DNA from: Diogma glabrata
Lineage: Eukaryota; Arthropoda; Insecta; Diptera; Cylindrotomidae
Assembly (NCBI GenBank): GCA_963693315.1
Contig: OY856186.1
Coordinates: 233,936,046 to 234,000,045, forward strand
Length of the DNA stretch: 64,000 nucleotides
Direction: 5' to 3'
A model generated the notes under the pieces. It did not search any database, was not told the origin of the DNA, and saw only the letters and a program-made list of their open reading frames with translations. Positions 1 through 10,252 of this stretch are shown here, piece after piece (position 1 is the stretch's first letter; each line of letters opens with the position of its first letter). The position numbers and the translations under genes were made by a program.

Positions 1-174
1 AAAATGTAGGAAAAAATCTTATATGCTGTGCAAAGGAGAGCGATTCCTCTGTAGTTTGCACATTGTAGGCGATTACCTTTTTTATGGATTGGTATCAGCA
101 TAGCTGTGTCCCAGTCCTGTGGCATGGTTTCAGTCCTCCAGATTATTTGAACAAGTTTAAACAATCTTGAGGAT
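1..174 (-). mobile_element. RTE-like LINE copy A, RT part (runs off window)
   Basis: This stretch matches 30951-31125 almost base for base, which lies in the reverse transcriptase part of the well-kept LINE copy at 29.7-32.6 kb. It is the 3' side of the same insertion that resumes at 3082; the two were separated by the LINE at 175-3081. The short sequence AGGAT stands at both break points (170-174 and 3082-3086). Reading frame on the minus strand encodes the region just before and at the start of the RT fingers. The rest of the RT lies outside the window. Confidence 0.85.
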
Positions 175-3081
175 TCATCAATCATCAACCGGAGTCAGAC
201 GGTTGTCTCCTAAATTTTAAAGAAAAAAAAAAGAAAAAAAATAATCGAAAATAGAAAAATAAGTGTGTGTTAGTGTTTGCGTTAGTGCTTATGAAAATAA
301 AAGGGTTGAAGAACGGAGGCGTACAATTATATAATTGGTGAGATTGTTCTTTATTAAAAAATTCTTTGGTATTTTATATTTACTGTTACCAGGCGGTATG
401 CAGGTAAAATTCTACCTTTTATTGCTTTGATGTAATAAATTTATTTATTATTTTGAAGCATAAATTTGTTTTGTATTGCTTGGTAACAAGAAATGTAAAA
501 TTTCGTTTTAGTTGTTAGCAGGAATTTCGAATTTAACCCTTTATTTGTACTCAATTTTGTTAGTGTCTTTTGTGTCCCCATTTTTTTTTTTGCTTTTCCC
601 TTATCGTGCAACTGTCGTGTCAACTATCGTGTTTTTGTGACAGAGCTTCTCAGTTTCTTTTGTACTGTGTAGTGTTGAAATTTAGGTCTGGCTGAATTTC
701 AGTATCTATACCTGCAATGTCAAAGGGTAAGTCTTTGTCTCAACAAAATGGCAGCAGAGTGAACCAACAGCTTAGCATTGACTTCACCAACATAAGAGGT
801 CTCAATTCGAATCTAAATGAGGTTCATCACTACATCGAAAAAAATAAGCCTGACGTATTGTTTCTTACCGAAACAATTGTTAGTGGCAAAGCATCGAAAT
901 TGGATCTCGATAAATATCGGATGCCTAGTTACGAATTGGAACATTCCTTTTATAGCAAGCATGGCGTCTGTGTATTTGTTCGAAATTCACTTTCATACAT
1001 GAGATATAAGACCTACGAGTTGAACTCTAGGCACCATAATTCTATAGCACTGAAGATCTCAGGTGTTGATGAAACTATGTTTATAATAGGATTATACAGA
1101 TCCCCAAATTCCCCCCCTCCCCTATTAAAAATAGACTTGGACAAAGACGCGTTTATCCAGAAGAAAGCAAAGAAATTCGCCGATCACCCATCTGGCTCAC
1201 GGAGTTTCTTTCATGCAGTTAAATCAGTCCAAAGTAATTTTACTCGATCTTCTATTCCAATCTTAGTTCTGAATGACATTCCCGTGAGCGACTCGAAAGA
1301 GAAGGCGGATCTTTTGGGCCGTATTTCCGCAGAGAACTCAAACATAGTTGAACCCCCAAATTCTCCTACACTCATTTCCCCAGTTGTAACAAAAATGAAA
1401 CCAATTATTTTTCGTTGCAATATTGTACGGAAAACGCGTCTTTCTATCAATATCAACAAATCTGCTGGCCCCTACGGTATTCCACACCGCATTCTTAAAA
1501 ACTTTGCTAGGCAACTAGCTCCAATTTTAACAAAAATTTTCTATTTATCTTATACAACCGAAATATTGCCCGATTCTTGGAAGCTGGCCAGCATTCAACC
1601 CATATCAAAGAAAGGCAGTAAGATAGACCCTAACAATTATAGATCAATTGCAATTCTGTCGGTTTTGGCTAAAATATTTGAAAAATATGTTAACTACAAT
1701 TTAATAGATTATTTGGAAATGTCGCGAATTATTGATGATAAACAGTATGGTTTTCGTAGAAGTCATGCAACAGGTGATCTGTTAGCCTACGTATCCCACC
1801 TCTGGAACAAATCGCTGGAAAACCACCGTGAAACATTCAGTATTTCACTTGACATTTCTAAAGCATTTGATAAAGTGTGGCACAAAAATCTCATAGCTTA
1901 ATTAAAATCTTATGGCATAGACCATCTTACTGTTTCATGGATTCATAGTTTTCTTACAGGTCGCCAATTTCATGTTAATTTAGATGGTATCACATCCAAT
2001 ATTTTCACAAAAAATGCTGTGGTTCTCCAAGGCTCTGCACTCACCAACCTTGTTTCTTCTATACATTAATGACTTACTTATTTCCACAGTGCACCCAATC
2101 CATAGTTTTGCTGATGACAACACATTGCATGCATCACATGCATCTCCCAAATTTCGATCTCATACTGCAGTTACCACTGATAGAGAGCTGCTAATTGATT
2201 CTATCAACAAAGATCTGGATCGTATAATGGAATGGGGTGATCGTAATCATGTGTCATATAATCCAACCAAAACCAAACTATGCCGTCTTTCACGAATAGA
2301 GCGACATAAAAATTTCCCTATTAAAATAAACCATGAATCAGTTGAATCAGTTGGACTTCTTGGAATGGATGTTCAAAATAACCTGAAATGGAATAAACAT
2401 GTATTCAACCTCACTAAATCTGCAATGCAAAAATTAGGATTATTGAGTCGATGTAAAAAGTATTTCAATCCCGAGCAAATTTTGCTAATCTTCAAGTCCT
2501 TTATTCGTCCATTTTTGGAGTACTGCTGTCATGTTTGGGGAGGTGATTGTCAGTCAACAATAAAATATCTAGACTCTGTACAGAGAAAAGCAATACGGTT
2601 GATAAAATGGATGGACCAGCTTGATTCACTCCAGCACAGAAGAAATGTGGCTGAATTGTCAATCTACTATAAATATAACATTACCGAATTCTCCTCTAAA
2701 GAAATTCAAAATATCCTTCCATCGTGTGCACAGTATAATCGACAAACAAGAACTGCCGAGTTATCCCATCCATTTGTTGTACAAATACCTCGTTGTAGAA
2801 CTGTGTACTTCCAGAACGACTATTTTAATAGAGTGGCCAAATTGTGGAACTCAATGCCTCCCTCTGTATTTCCCGATGAATTTTCCCCTCAGGCATTTAA
2901 AGAAAATGTCCATCATCATTTAAAAAAATTAGTATAGTTATCCCTATATCCCCATTCCTTCCATTTTCCTCATCTCCTTCCTTTATAGTTGACATGGTAT
3001 CTTCGGATATTCAAAGCATCTGAATAATGAATATTTCATATTTAGTATGCTAAACATGTCTAACTAATTAATTAAAAAAAA
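175..3081 (+). mobile_element. Non-LTR retrotransposon (Jockey/CR1-like), nested in RTE-like LINE
   Basis: A 2.9 kb LINE insertion on the plus strand. It has a non-coding leader (175-716), a broken ORF2-like region (717-2937), a short 3' UTR and a nine-base A tail (3074-3082). It is flanked by AGGAT on both sides, consistent with a target-site duplication, and it interrupts the RTE-like LINE at a point where the uninterrupted sequence is seen at 31116-31130. No ORF1 (gag-like) frame is present. The endonuclease is internally deleted and the RT is broken, so it cannot move by itself. It is younger than the LINE it entered. Confidence 0.85.
717..2937 (+). pseudogene. LINE endonuclease-reverse transcriptase, broken
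   Basis: The first frame (717-1901) begins with an apurinic endonuclease-like N-terminus (motifs TNIRGLNSNL and LFLTET) and reaches YRSPNS, then skips the part with the catalytic GDFN and SDH motifs and goes on in the RT fingers (SAGPYGIP, NNYRSIAILSVLAKIFEK, YGFRRSHAT, LDISKAFDKVWH). So the endonuclease is internally deleted. A TAA stop at 1899 ends this frame. RT continues in the same frame for about 50 codons, then shifts frame near the degraded PQGS motif (about 2025-2045). The frame at 1984-2937 carries the catalytic FADDNTLH motif and the usual C-terminal domain with EYCCHVWGG. The relatives at 13.4-16.8 and 34-36 kb share the same motifs. The start at 717 is the first ATG of the frame and follows the 5' leader. 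Confidence 0.85.
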
Positions 3082-5004
3082 AGGATAGAGTTTCGCCACC
3101 ATGTACAATCATTTCGGATGTTATATCGTCGATACCAGGTGCTTTATTGCGTTTTAATTTTGACAGCGCCGCTTCAAATTCCTCTTTGCTTGGTTCATCT
3201 ACATGTACCTTTGACGCACGAATAAGCTTTGCTCGTCGCCCAACTTGTTGGTGGTCACTTAAGTTGAGAAGATTCTCAAAATAAGTGGCCCAAGTATCTA
3301 AATATTTTTGAGGTCTACTTGTAGCTGCCCATTTTCGTTTTGAATAGCAGTCGATCTAGTTTGAGGGCCATTCTTTAAGGTTTTAGACTGTTGAAAGAAG
3401 TTACGCGATTGATGTTCCTTATTGAAGCTTTCAAACTCCTCACACTGTCTCTTCCAACATTCTCTCTTTGTTCGTCTATATAGCTTTGTAACGGCTTGTC
3501 TTGCCAGTTTATAGTTCTCCTTCGTGGACCTGGTGTTGCGTCCTTGTAGACACTTCAGATAGCAATCTCTTTTGTATTGAATAGCGTTAAGGCATGCTTG
3601 ATCCATCCATGGCTTCTGGGAGTGGTTCTGTGGTCGTCCAAGTATTCTCTCAGCAGCGCTTAAAACCGCATCTTTGAGCAAATACTATGACTTATCGACG
3701 TCTCCATTAATGGTTTCTGATTTATGCAATGTTTCGGCAATATGGATTTGATATCTCTCTTCTGTTTCAGCATTCTTTAATGATGAGATGTTAAAACTTT
3801 TCCGTTGATTGAATTTTGGAATGCCTGAATTTGGGAAGTGGAACCTTATCGTAGCACATACAAGGAAGTGGTCACTTCCAATGTATTTACCTCTAAGGGA
3901 TCGCATATCCAGAACGCTCGAAAAGAAACGTGCTGTTACTAGAACGTGATCAATTTGATTTCGAGTGTTTCCATTCGGTGAGACCCAAGTCTGCTTATGA
4001 ATCGATCGATGCGGAAAGAACGTACTGGCAATTTTTAAATTATTTTATAATGCAAACTCAGTCATTCTTTCACCATTTTCATTCGAATTCAAATGCAGGC
4101 TGTTGGGATCCATCACATTTCCATAAGAGATATCTCTTCCAACCTGCCCATTAAAGTCACCAAGAACCATAATGAAGTTGCGTGTTGGTGTTTGTTTCAT
4201 AACCTTTTCCAGTACTATGTAGAAATTATCCTTCTCGTCGACGGTCTTAGCTTCAGTAGGTGCATGCACGGTAATAAGAGAAATATTGTTATATGTACCG
4301 CGTACATGTAGGATCCTCTCACTGAACGGGATGAATTTCATCACGGTTTCTTGTATGCATGCACCAACAAGAAAGCCAGTTCCAAATTCTCTTCGAGAAG
4401 GATGACCACTACAGTATAGAGAGTGACTATCCAAATCTTGTTTTCCGATTATCGGCTGTCTAATCTCTTGTAGACCAATAATATCCATCCTATACCTCTC
4501 AGCCTCTGTTTCTAAACTTAAAAGAGCATCAGGAGCGCTCAAGCTGCGCACGTTCCACGTTCCGATTCGGTAGTCTGGTCCTTTTTCACGTCCTGGTAAG
4601 TTTCTATTTTTAAATCTGGGTCTGTTATTCTCTTTCTGATTCCCAAATTTAACAAATTTTTTTTTCCGGGGTTAGGGTGTTAACCTTAGACCCAACCCAA
4701 ATTTTCGTGAATGGGTTCGTTCTGCATATTAAGGTCACCAGAAACAACCTTTTTACACGTTTATATAGCGAGCCGCTTGATTCAAGACAGACGCCCCCTC
4801 CAAGCCGCCCCTGACATGGAGAACAGACGCTTGAGTCGGATTGGTTGTAAGGCGCCAATTTGCCGTGATGTAGCGTCATTGACTAAGTAGTTTTTACTCT
4901 GTTTGTCTCCAAAACACCAACCTAATTCTGTCAGCATTACCCAGGCAGCACGGCCGGCGTGGAAGTCGAATTTCGGATTTCGCTACCCTCTCTACCCTAA
5001 GTGA
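3082..5004 (-). mobile_element. RTE-like LINE copy A, 5' part with endonuclease (broken)
   Basis: Resumes the LINE seen at 1-174. Reading down the minus strand from about 4600 the frame runs through the endonuclease start (GTWNVRSLSAPDALLSLE), LQEIRQP, VLGDFNGQ, then frameshifts and stops, SDHFLV near 3870, and the linker to RT near 3300. Copy B (29.7-32.6 kb) is nearly identical here but lacks the first 25 or so residues of the endonuclease, which copy A keeps. The GC-richer stretch at about 4660-5004 upstream is probably the 5' UTR of the element. Several stops and shifts (for example at 3684 and 3907) make it a pseudogene. The exact 5' end is judged only from the change in base composition. 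Confidence 0.8.
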
Positions 5005-5402
5005 ACGTATGTGATCATTTATTTACTATAACTTTATTTGTATGTATATGAATGTTATTTCTTATTTTTTTTGATTTTCATATTATAATTATTCTTTCTA
5101 GCAAATTAATGCTATTTTTATTTTCATATCTAATCATAATTTTTTTATTTTTATTATATTGTAACGTATGGAGCAACTCGGCCATTGCTTGTATTCGGTC
5201 CAATTGCTACATTTAGTAAACTAAAACAATGAATTTTCTATACGTTATAATTTATAAATATTATTTGTCCCTTTGTCTTATTACAAAATATTTCTTTTTA
5301 TAATGTAAAAACATTTCCATAATATGGAGTCTAATGACAGTGGAAAAATCTCAACTTAAGTAAAAATAAATAAGTGATGAAGAAGTTTCAACTTTGAAAT
5401 TG
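5005..5402. other. AT-rich spacer, nothing recognised
   Basis: I see no coding frame or clear repeat in this stretch. Confidence 0.5.
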
Positions 5403-5610
5403 TCATCGCCTCAACGGCGTAATCGATAGCGTGTCTGCCCAAGGATTCGAGCCGGGCACTGACGAGAGTAGGTTCGAATCCCATCCGAAACACAAAAAAT
5501 GTGAATTGGAGTTTTTTTCTGAGAAACTTCAAACCATACCTTTGAATTGAAAAAATTCCAATTACTTTTTTACTTACATGAGTTTAATTGAACTCAAAAA
5601 ATCCAAAATT
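5403..5610 (+). repeat. tRNA-derived SINE
   Basis: The head has a good pol III B box (GGTTCGAATCCC at 5471-5482) and an A-box-like element about 5417-5432, with spacing that suggests a tRNA with a long variable arm. The body that follows (CATCCGAAACAC, then GGAGTTTTTTT, then TTGAATTGAAAAAATTCCAA) recurs at 8590-8757 with a damaged head. A tRNA-like head plus a shared unrelated body is the hallmark of a SINE. No target duplication was confirmed. Confidence 0.7.
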
Positions 5611-6680
5611 TCTTTTTTTATTATCCCTTTTTCTTAATCGTTTTTGTTTGCATAATAATTTTACTTTTATAATATTCTACTATTTTTTTTTTCACTTTGT
5701 ATAAATTATTTATGACTATCTTATACTAGGGGGTATCCCGCGGGGACCGCCCACCCTCCCTCTTCTCATTTTTGCATCTGACTTTGATACAACCCTTATC
5801 CATCACAATCCAACCTGTTCTAATCTATTCTGTATGCACCTTCTGTCTAACTAATTTTTAATTTTGTAATACATTGTGAAGTATACTATAAATTTTTATA
5901 CGAAATATATTTCCGAATTGTTTCGTTAGTCAAGTTCAAGCACAAATTCTTGGAAATAATAATACTAAGAAAATACTGAAATGGCAGCTTTTGTTTTTCC
6001 TTATTTTATTTACATGTAATGAAACTATGCAAAAATAATTATGGAAAACCATTACATGCTTTTTAGCACTACCGGTTATATAAATTTTTTGTTTTTCCGA
6101 AAATTATGTGATATTTTTCTCATGTAGCACTTTTGCGGTGGACGCAGGAACAGAAAAATGGTCCAATACTATTGTAATTAATGACCTTATTATCAATACC
6201 ATTTACCAACTTTGTATTATTTAATGTATAAATTATTCCTAAAAAATTAGAATGTTCTAAGAATCTTTAGAAATTCTACTTTTTTACATTCTACATACAG
6301 AAAATTGAAAAAATGGAAAAGAAGAAAATAACACCATAGGGGTCACGCCAGGAATTTCCCGTAAGGTTAAAAACAAACCAGTTACTGGATAAGTTATACT
6401 AAAATACCAAACATAAAAAAATTAAACAATATAATTTAACTGGATTGTCCAAAAATATGTTTTATATAACATAAACACAAATAAAAAACGAAAAATTACA
6501 AAACAAATATTAAATCAAGTTTGAAAAAAAGTCAACAAAAAGTGAATACTACCTCAATTAGGGTTTTTAAAGCCTAAAATACGCAAAATTAAGATTTATT
6601 TATTCATAATCAATTATAATAATTTAAATAGAATTTGAATGTGTGTGTGTAATCATATTTAAATTTAATAACATACTAAC
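5611..6680. other. AT-rich spacer, nothing recognised
   Basis: No coding frame or repeat that I can name. A short GC-rich run (5738-5760) stands out from the background without an evident role. Confidence 0.5.
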
Positions 6681-6681
6681 A

Positions 6682-8115
6682 CTCAGACTGCAAACTAAAA
6701 TAAGTTATCTAGATCGATTCAGAAGGTATTGAAAGGTGAAGATATCATTTCAGCTTGTTAGGCCATCTTCTGGAGTAATCTGTTGTTAAAGCTATTTAAT
6801 TGAAAGTGACAAACCGGAACGTGCAAAATTACTATAAACATTACAAAAACCTTATGCTCTAAGTTTCAACAAAATTGAATGTCAGGACTGAGTGTTATTG
6901 AAGTTTAAAAAACAGTTGTTCAACGATCCACAGACATCCTCCCCGACTCTTTTGCTAAATTTTGAAAAAAGCTCATATTTTCTATATTCAAATAAACCCG
7001 AATGCGTTTGCAGCTCATTTTAATTCAAAAGTTTCATCAAGATCTCATGTGTTTGCGTAACGGAAATGACACCTATTTATCAAATTTTCTTAAAAACTCA
7101 AAAAGTAAGACAGCAATTGTTTATACAAATGTCATTATAAATTGTTGACATGATGACAAACAAAATGGGAGGTAAATGGTCTTGATAGTGTTATTTTTTC
7201 TCGTAACATTGGCAAGAGCTGATTTTCAGTTTTTTTGGAAACCACTAAAAAACAAATGAACCGATTTCAGTAGAAAAGGACTGAGCTGTAAGTTACGACC
7301 CAAGATTCATCGATTGTGACCATTGCCGCGGTTGTGATCAGCTCATCCACACACATACATACTTCAGCTAAAAATAGCCTAAACTGCTTCAGTATTTCTT
7401 TAAACGTTCAAAAATTCCTATTTCGAAAATCGACCCAAAAACAATAATTTCCTATATCGAGAAGTTAATAAACGAAGTTGACCAAGCGATCCACTCACGA
7501 ACGTCTGACATTTTTGTCAAATTTAGAAAATAACTCAGATCTTTGATATTCAAGTAAACCCGGATGTGTTTGCAGCTCATTTACATACAAAAGTTTCATC
7601 CAGATATATCATGCGTTTGCGTAACGAAAATAACACGCAGTTTTTTCACATTTTCTTAAAAAACTCAAAAAGTAAGATAGCAATTGTTTATACAATTCTC
7701 ATTATAAATAGCTGACATGATGACAAACAATATAGAAGTTTAATGACCTTGATAGCATTATTTAATTTGATGATATTGCAATTTGCAAGAGATGATTTTC
7801 AGTTTTTTGGAAACTACTAAAAGACAAATGATCTAGTTTCGTTATAAAAGGACTGGGCTCTAAGTTACGGCAAGATACATCGATTGCGACCACTTTCGTT
7901 TAAATCGACCCATCCGTTGTTGAGAAAGCGTTGGACAAAAATTTGTCTACATACAGCGCTAAATACATACATACAAACACACACACACACACACATACAG
8001 ACTGCAAGCTAAAAGTAGTCTAAACAGCTTCAGGAGGTCATAAAACGTAAAGATATCATACAAATCTCCGATTTCGAAAACGACCCAAAAACAATAACTT
8101 CCCATATCGGGAAGT
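6682..8115 (+). repeat. Tandem array of a ~0.55-0.64 kb repeat unit
   Basis: Two long units lie head to tail: about 6920-7475 and about 7476-8115. Both contain, in the same order, a segment ending in AAACCCGRATG, a GTTTGCAGCTCATTT segment, GTTTGCGTAACGRAAAT, AAAAACTCAAAAAGTAAGA, TGACATGATGACAAAC, and an end with CGACCCAAAAACAATAA and a TATCGRGAAGTTAA motif. A partial unit (6682-6760) precedes them. A short (AC)n run is at 7977-7994. No protein frame is present. It looks like a non-autonomous transposon or satellite-like family; I cannot name it. Confidence 0.7.
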
Positions 8116-8589
8116 TAAAAAGTATAAAAAACTGAGCAATCACGAAACATTTCTCCAATTAAAAACTGAAGAAAATATTGGAAATGTCGTAAAATCCCTT
8201 GAATACATTCTAAATTTTACTTCGTAACGACGTCACACTGTTTTATTGTGCATTTAAACTGTGTTTAAATCGATCTTTTGTGATGAAAATGTCAAGTGTC
8301 AACTCATATTGAAAGAAAAATGCTCAAACAGTAGTTTTTGTGTTTCCTTATTTTATTTCACATGAATGTAATGACCGGAAAGGAAAACCACTATTATATG
8401 GTTTTTAGCACCATCCTTTAAAAAAAATAATTAGTTTTCTTGTTAATGTCGAAATGATAATAATTTTAACGAAACGGGAAAATACAGTAGCAATAACTTT
8501 TGAAAAACTACATAATCGATCAATTTAAAATTCGTAAAACGAAATTTTTATGTAGATGTGAATGAAAAAACAATAATTTTATAATCGAA
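8116..8589. other. AT-rich spacer, nothing recognised
   Basis: No coding frame or repeat that I can name. Confidence 0.5.
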
Positions 8590-8757
8590 CCAGGCACAGA
8601 GGAACGTTTGGAACACCAGGAACGTTTGAATTCATCCGAAACACGAAAAATTAGAAGTGGAGTTTTTTTGTAAGAAACTTCCAACCATGCCTTTGAATTG
8701 AAAAAAATTCCAATTACTTATTTACTTACTTGAGTTTAATTGATCTCAAAAAGTCCC
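8590..8757 (+). repeat. SINE copy 2 (damaged head)
   Basis: The body matches the SINE at 5403-5610 (CATCCGAAACACGAAAAAT, GGAGTTTTTTTGTAAGAAAC, TTGAATTGAAAAAAATTCC, CTTGAGTTTAATTGATCTC). The tRNA-like head is degraded or truncated; ACGTTTGAATTCATCC stands where the B box should be. Confidence 0.65.
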
Positions 8758-8811
8758 CAATAATTTTAATGTTATTTTTAAAAAAATTAAAAAAAACAGT
8801 ACAAAAATGTG

Positions 8812-8872
8812 CCACGTCAGGAATTGAACTTTCGACCTATAGCGTCTCAATCGACGCCGTTACCCATAATAC
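8812..8872 (-). repeat. tRNA-like SINE head on the minus strand
   Basis: On the minus strand the order A-box-like element (TAACGGCGTCGATTGAGACGC region) then B-box-like AGTTCAATTCC fits a pol III promoter in a tRNA-derived head. It resembles the head at 5403 in the CGGCGTxxTCGAT part. It is short and imperfect, so a relic. Confidence 0.4.
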
Positions 8873-8972
8873 AAATTTAAGCGTTACGCTCGTAGTAGAG
8901 GGATAGACCATAGCCGTTACCCATAATGCAAATTTGAACGTTACGCTCGTAGTATAGTAGAGGGATAGACTC
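8862..8972. repeat. Direct duplication of a ~55-60 bp unit
   Basis: The unit GCCGTTACCCATAATRCAAA then TTACGCTCGTAGTA and GAGGGATAGAC is present twice in a row (from 8872 and from 8929), with one small TAGTA expansion in the second. Confidence 0.75.
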
Positions 8973-9529
8973 AAGGCTTTTTATATTATGGAATGGAATA
9001 CCATATCACTGTTATATTATTAATAACTTAATTCGGACGCATGGAGGGATCAGTTTTTATTAATTTGTTAATTTTTTTCTATTTTTTTATCCACGGGTGT
9101 GACAACCCCGCGTACTCCAGTCCCTGCTATTGGCATATGAGTTAACGTGAGATATCACATACCACTGGCAATAGCAGTGAGATATCACTAGCCAAGGTGA
9201 TATCTTATGGGTGCTGGCGGATGAACTGTATTTAGTCAACGGTAGCACTCTCAGTCGTAGCTAATGAATATTCCTTGATGCTGGAACGCTGTAGCTTGCT
9301 GGAAGAAACGAGCCTTCATATAACTATATATCTGAGCTTTAATCATTGAAAAATATACTGCGTCCTATAATCAAGTATTATGCCATTAGCTGGACTATTG
9401 GCAAACCAATTTTAGTTTTGTTCCTGCAAATTTTTAAAACAAATTTGCTTTTTATCTCTTATTTTATTTTTATTTTCTCTATCCTATCACGAAATATTGG
9501 CCTATGTCATATTTTATATGTGATAGGAT
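8973..9529. other. Non-coding repeat debris
   Basis: A segment near 9037-9090 (GCATGGAGGGATCAGTTTTT) recurs at 28057 in similar form, and GAGTTAACGTGAGATATCAC at 9142-9161 resembles 18867-18890. The core GATATCAC recurs three times (9152-9215). The 64-codon frame at 9346-9540 has no recognisable domain and I do not regard it as a gene. Confidence 0.4.
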
Positions 9530-9626
9530 TTATGGTTTAGTTACCTTGGTCTTAAAAGGTTTTTATGTGTTGTTGTGACACATATTGTAATGCCTACTAC
9601 ACATCACATTTTATTAAAAAAAAAAA
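9530..9626 (+). repeat. 5'-truncated LINE end (3' UTR plus poly(A))
   Basis: TTGGTCTTAAAAGG, TTATGTGTTGTTGTGACACA and the following bases match, in opposite orientation, the 3' end of the LINE at 13398-16760, and a run of 22 A follows (9605-9626). It is a heavily 5'-truncated insertion of the same family. Confidence 0.7.
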
Positions 9627-10252
9627 AAAAAAAAAACTTCTGTCACCGTTAATTTTCAACTAGCTGTATCGTTTATTTTGAGCTAATTTATCGCCAATGA
9701 AACTTTTTTTATACTATTAAAAACAATAGCAATAACAATTATATTCTGCAATATTTTAGAATAGAATTTTCAAATAAATAGCAAAAAACATAATAACGAC
9801 ATAATCTTCAAAACTTCGCAACTGGGTAAGTGTGAAATCTATTCCTTTTAGTTTGTTTATTAACCTACTCTATCATAGACTTTTTTTTTAAATAAAAAGT
9901 GTTGTGTTATAGCCCTAGTAAAAGAGAATTATTGAATTCATACAAATTATTCATCATGAAAATACAAATTACCTATTCAATGAAACGTATATGAGCTTGT
10001 GATGTGAAGTCACTTATTTACTTTTGTGTATGCTCTTCTCTTCTAATGAATATTTCAATGAATACCATGATAACTTCAGTATTATGGAACTCATGAAGTT
10101 ATCGATGAATATCTACTGGAAACTCATGAATGATAAAACAGAGAGTTCATGAACGAACTTCATCAGGAATTTCACTACTAACAGACAGACGAAATAATTA
10201 GTGAATTTTCATAAAAGATTCATAACTGATGAAATGATAGAATTCATTAGCA
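9627..10252. other. AT-rich spacer, nothing recognised
   Basis: Short scattered motifs such as ATTCATGA and GAATATTTCA recur at 10040-10230, but no gene or named repeat was recognised. Confidence 0.5.

Noticed and set aside
9346..9540. 64 codon hydrophobic frame
   Set aside because: Runs into the LINE 3' end at 9530 and has no homologous counterpart in the window.
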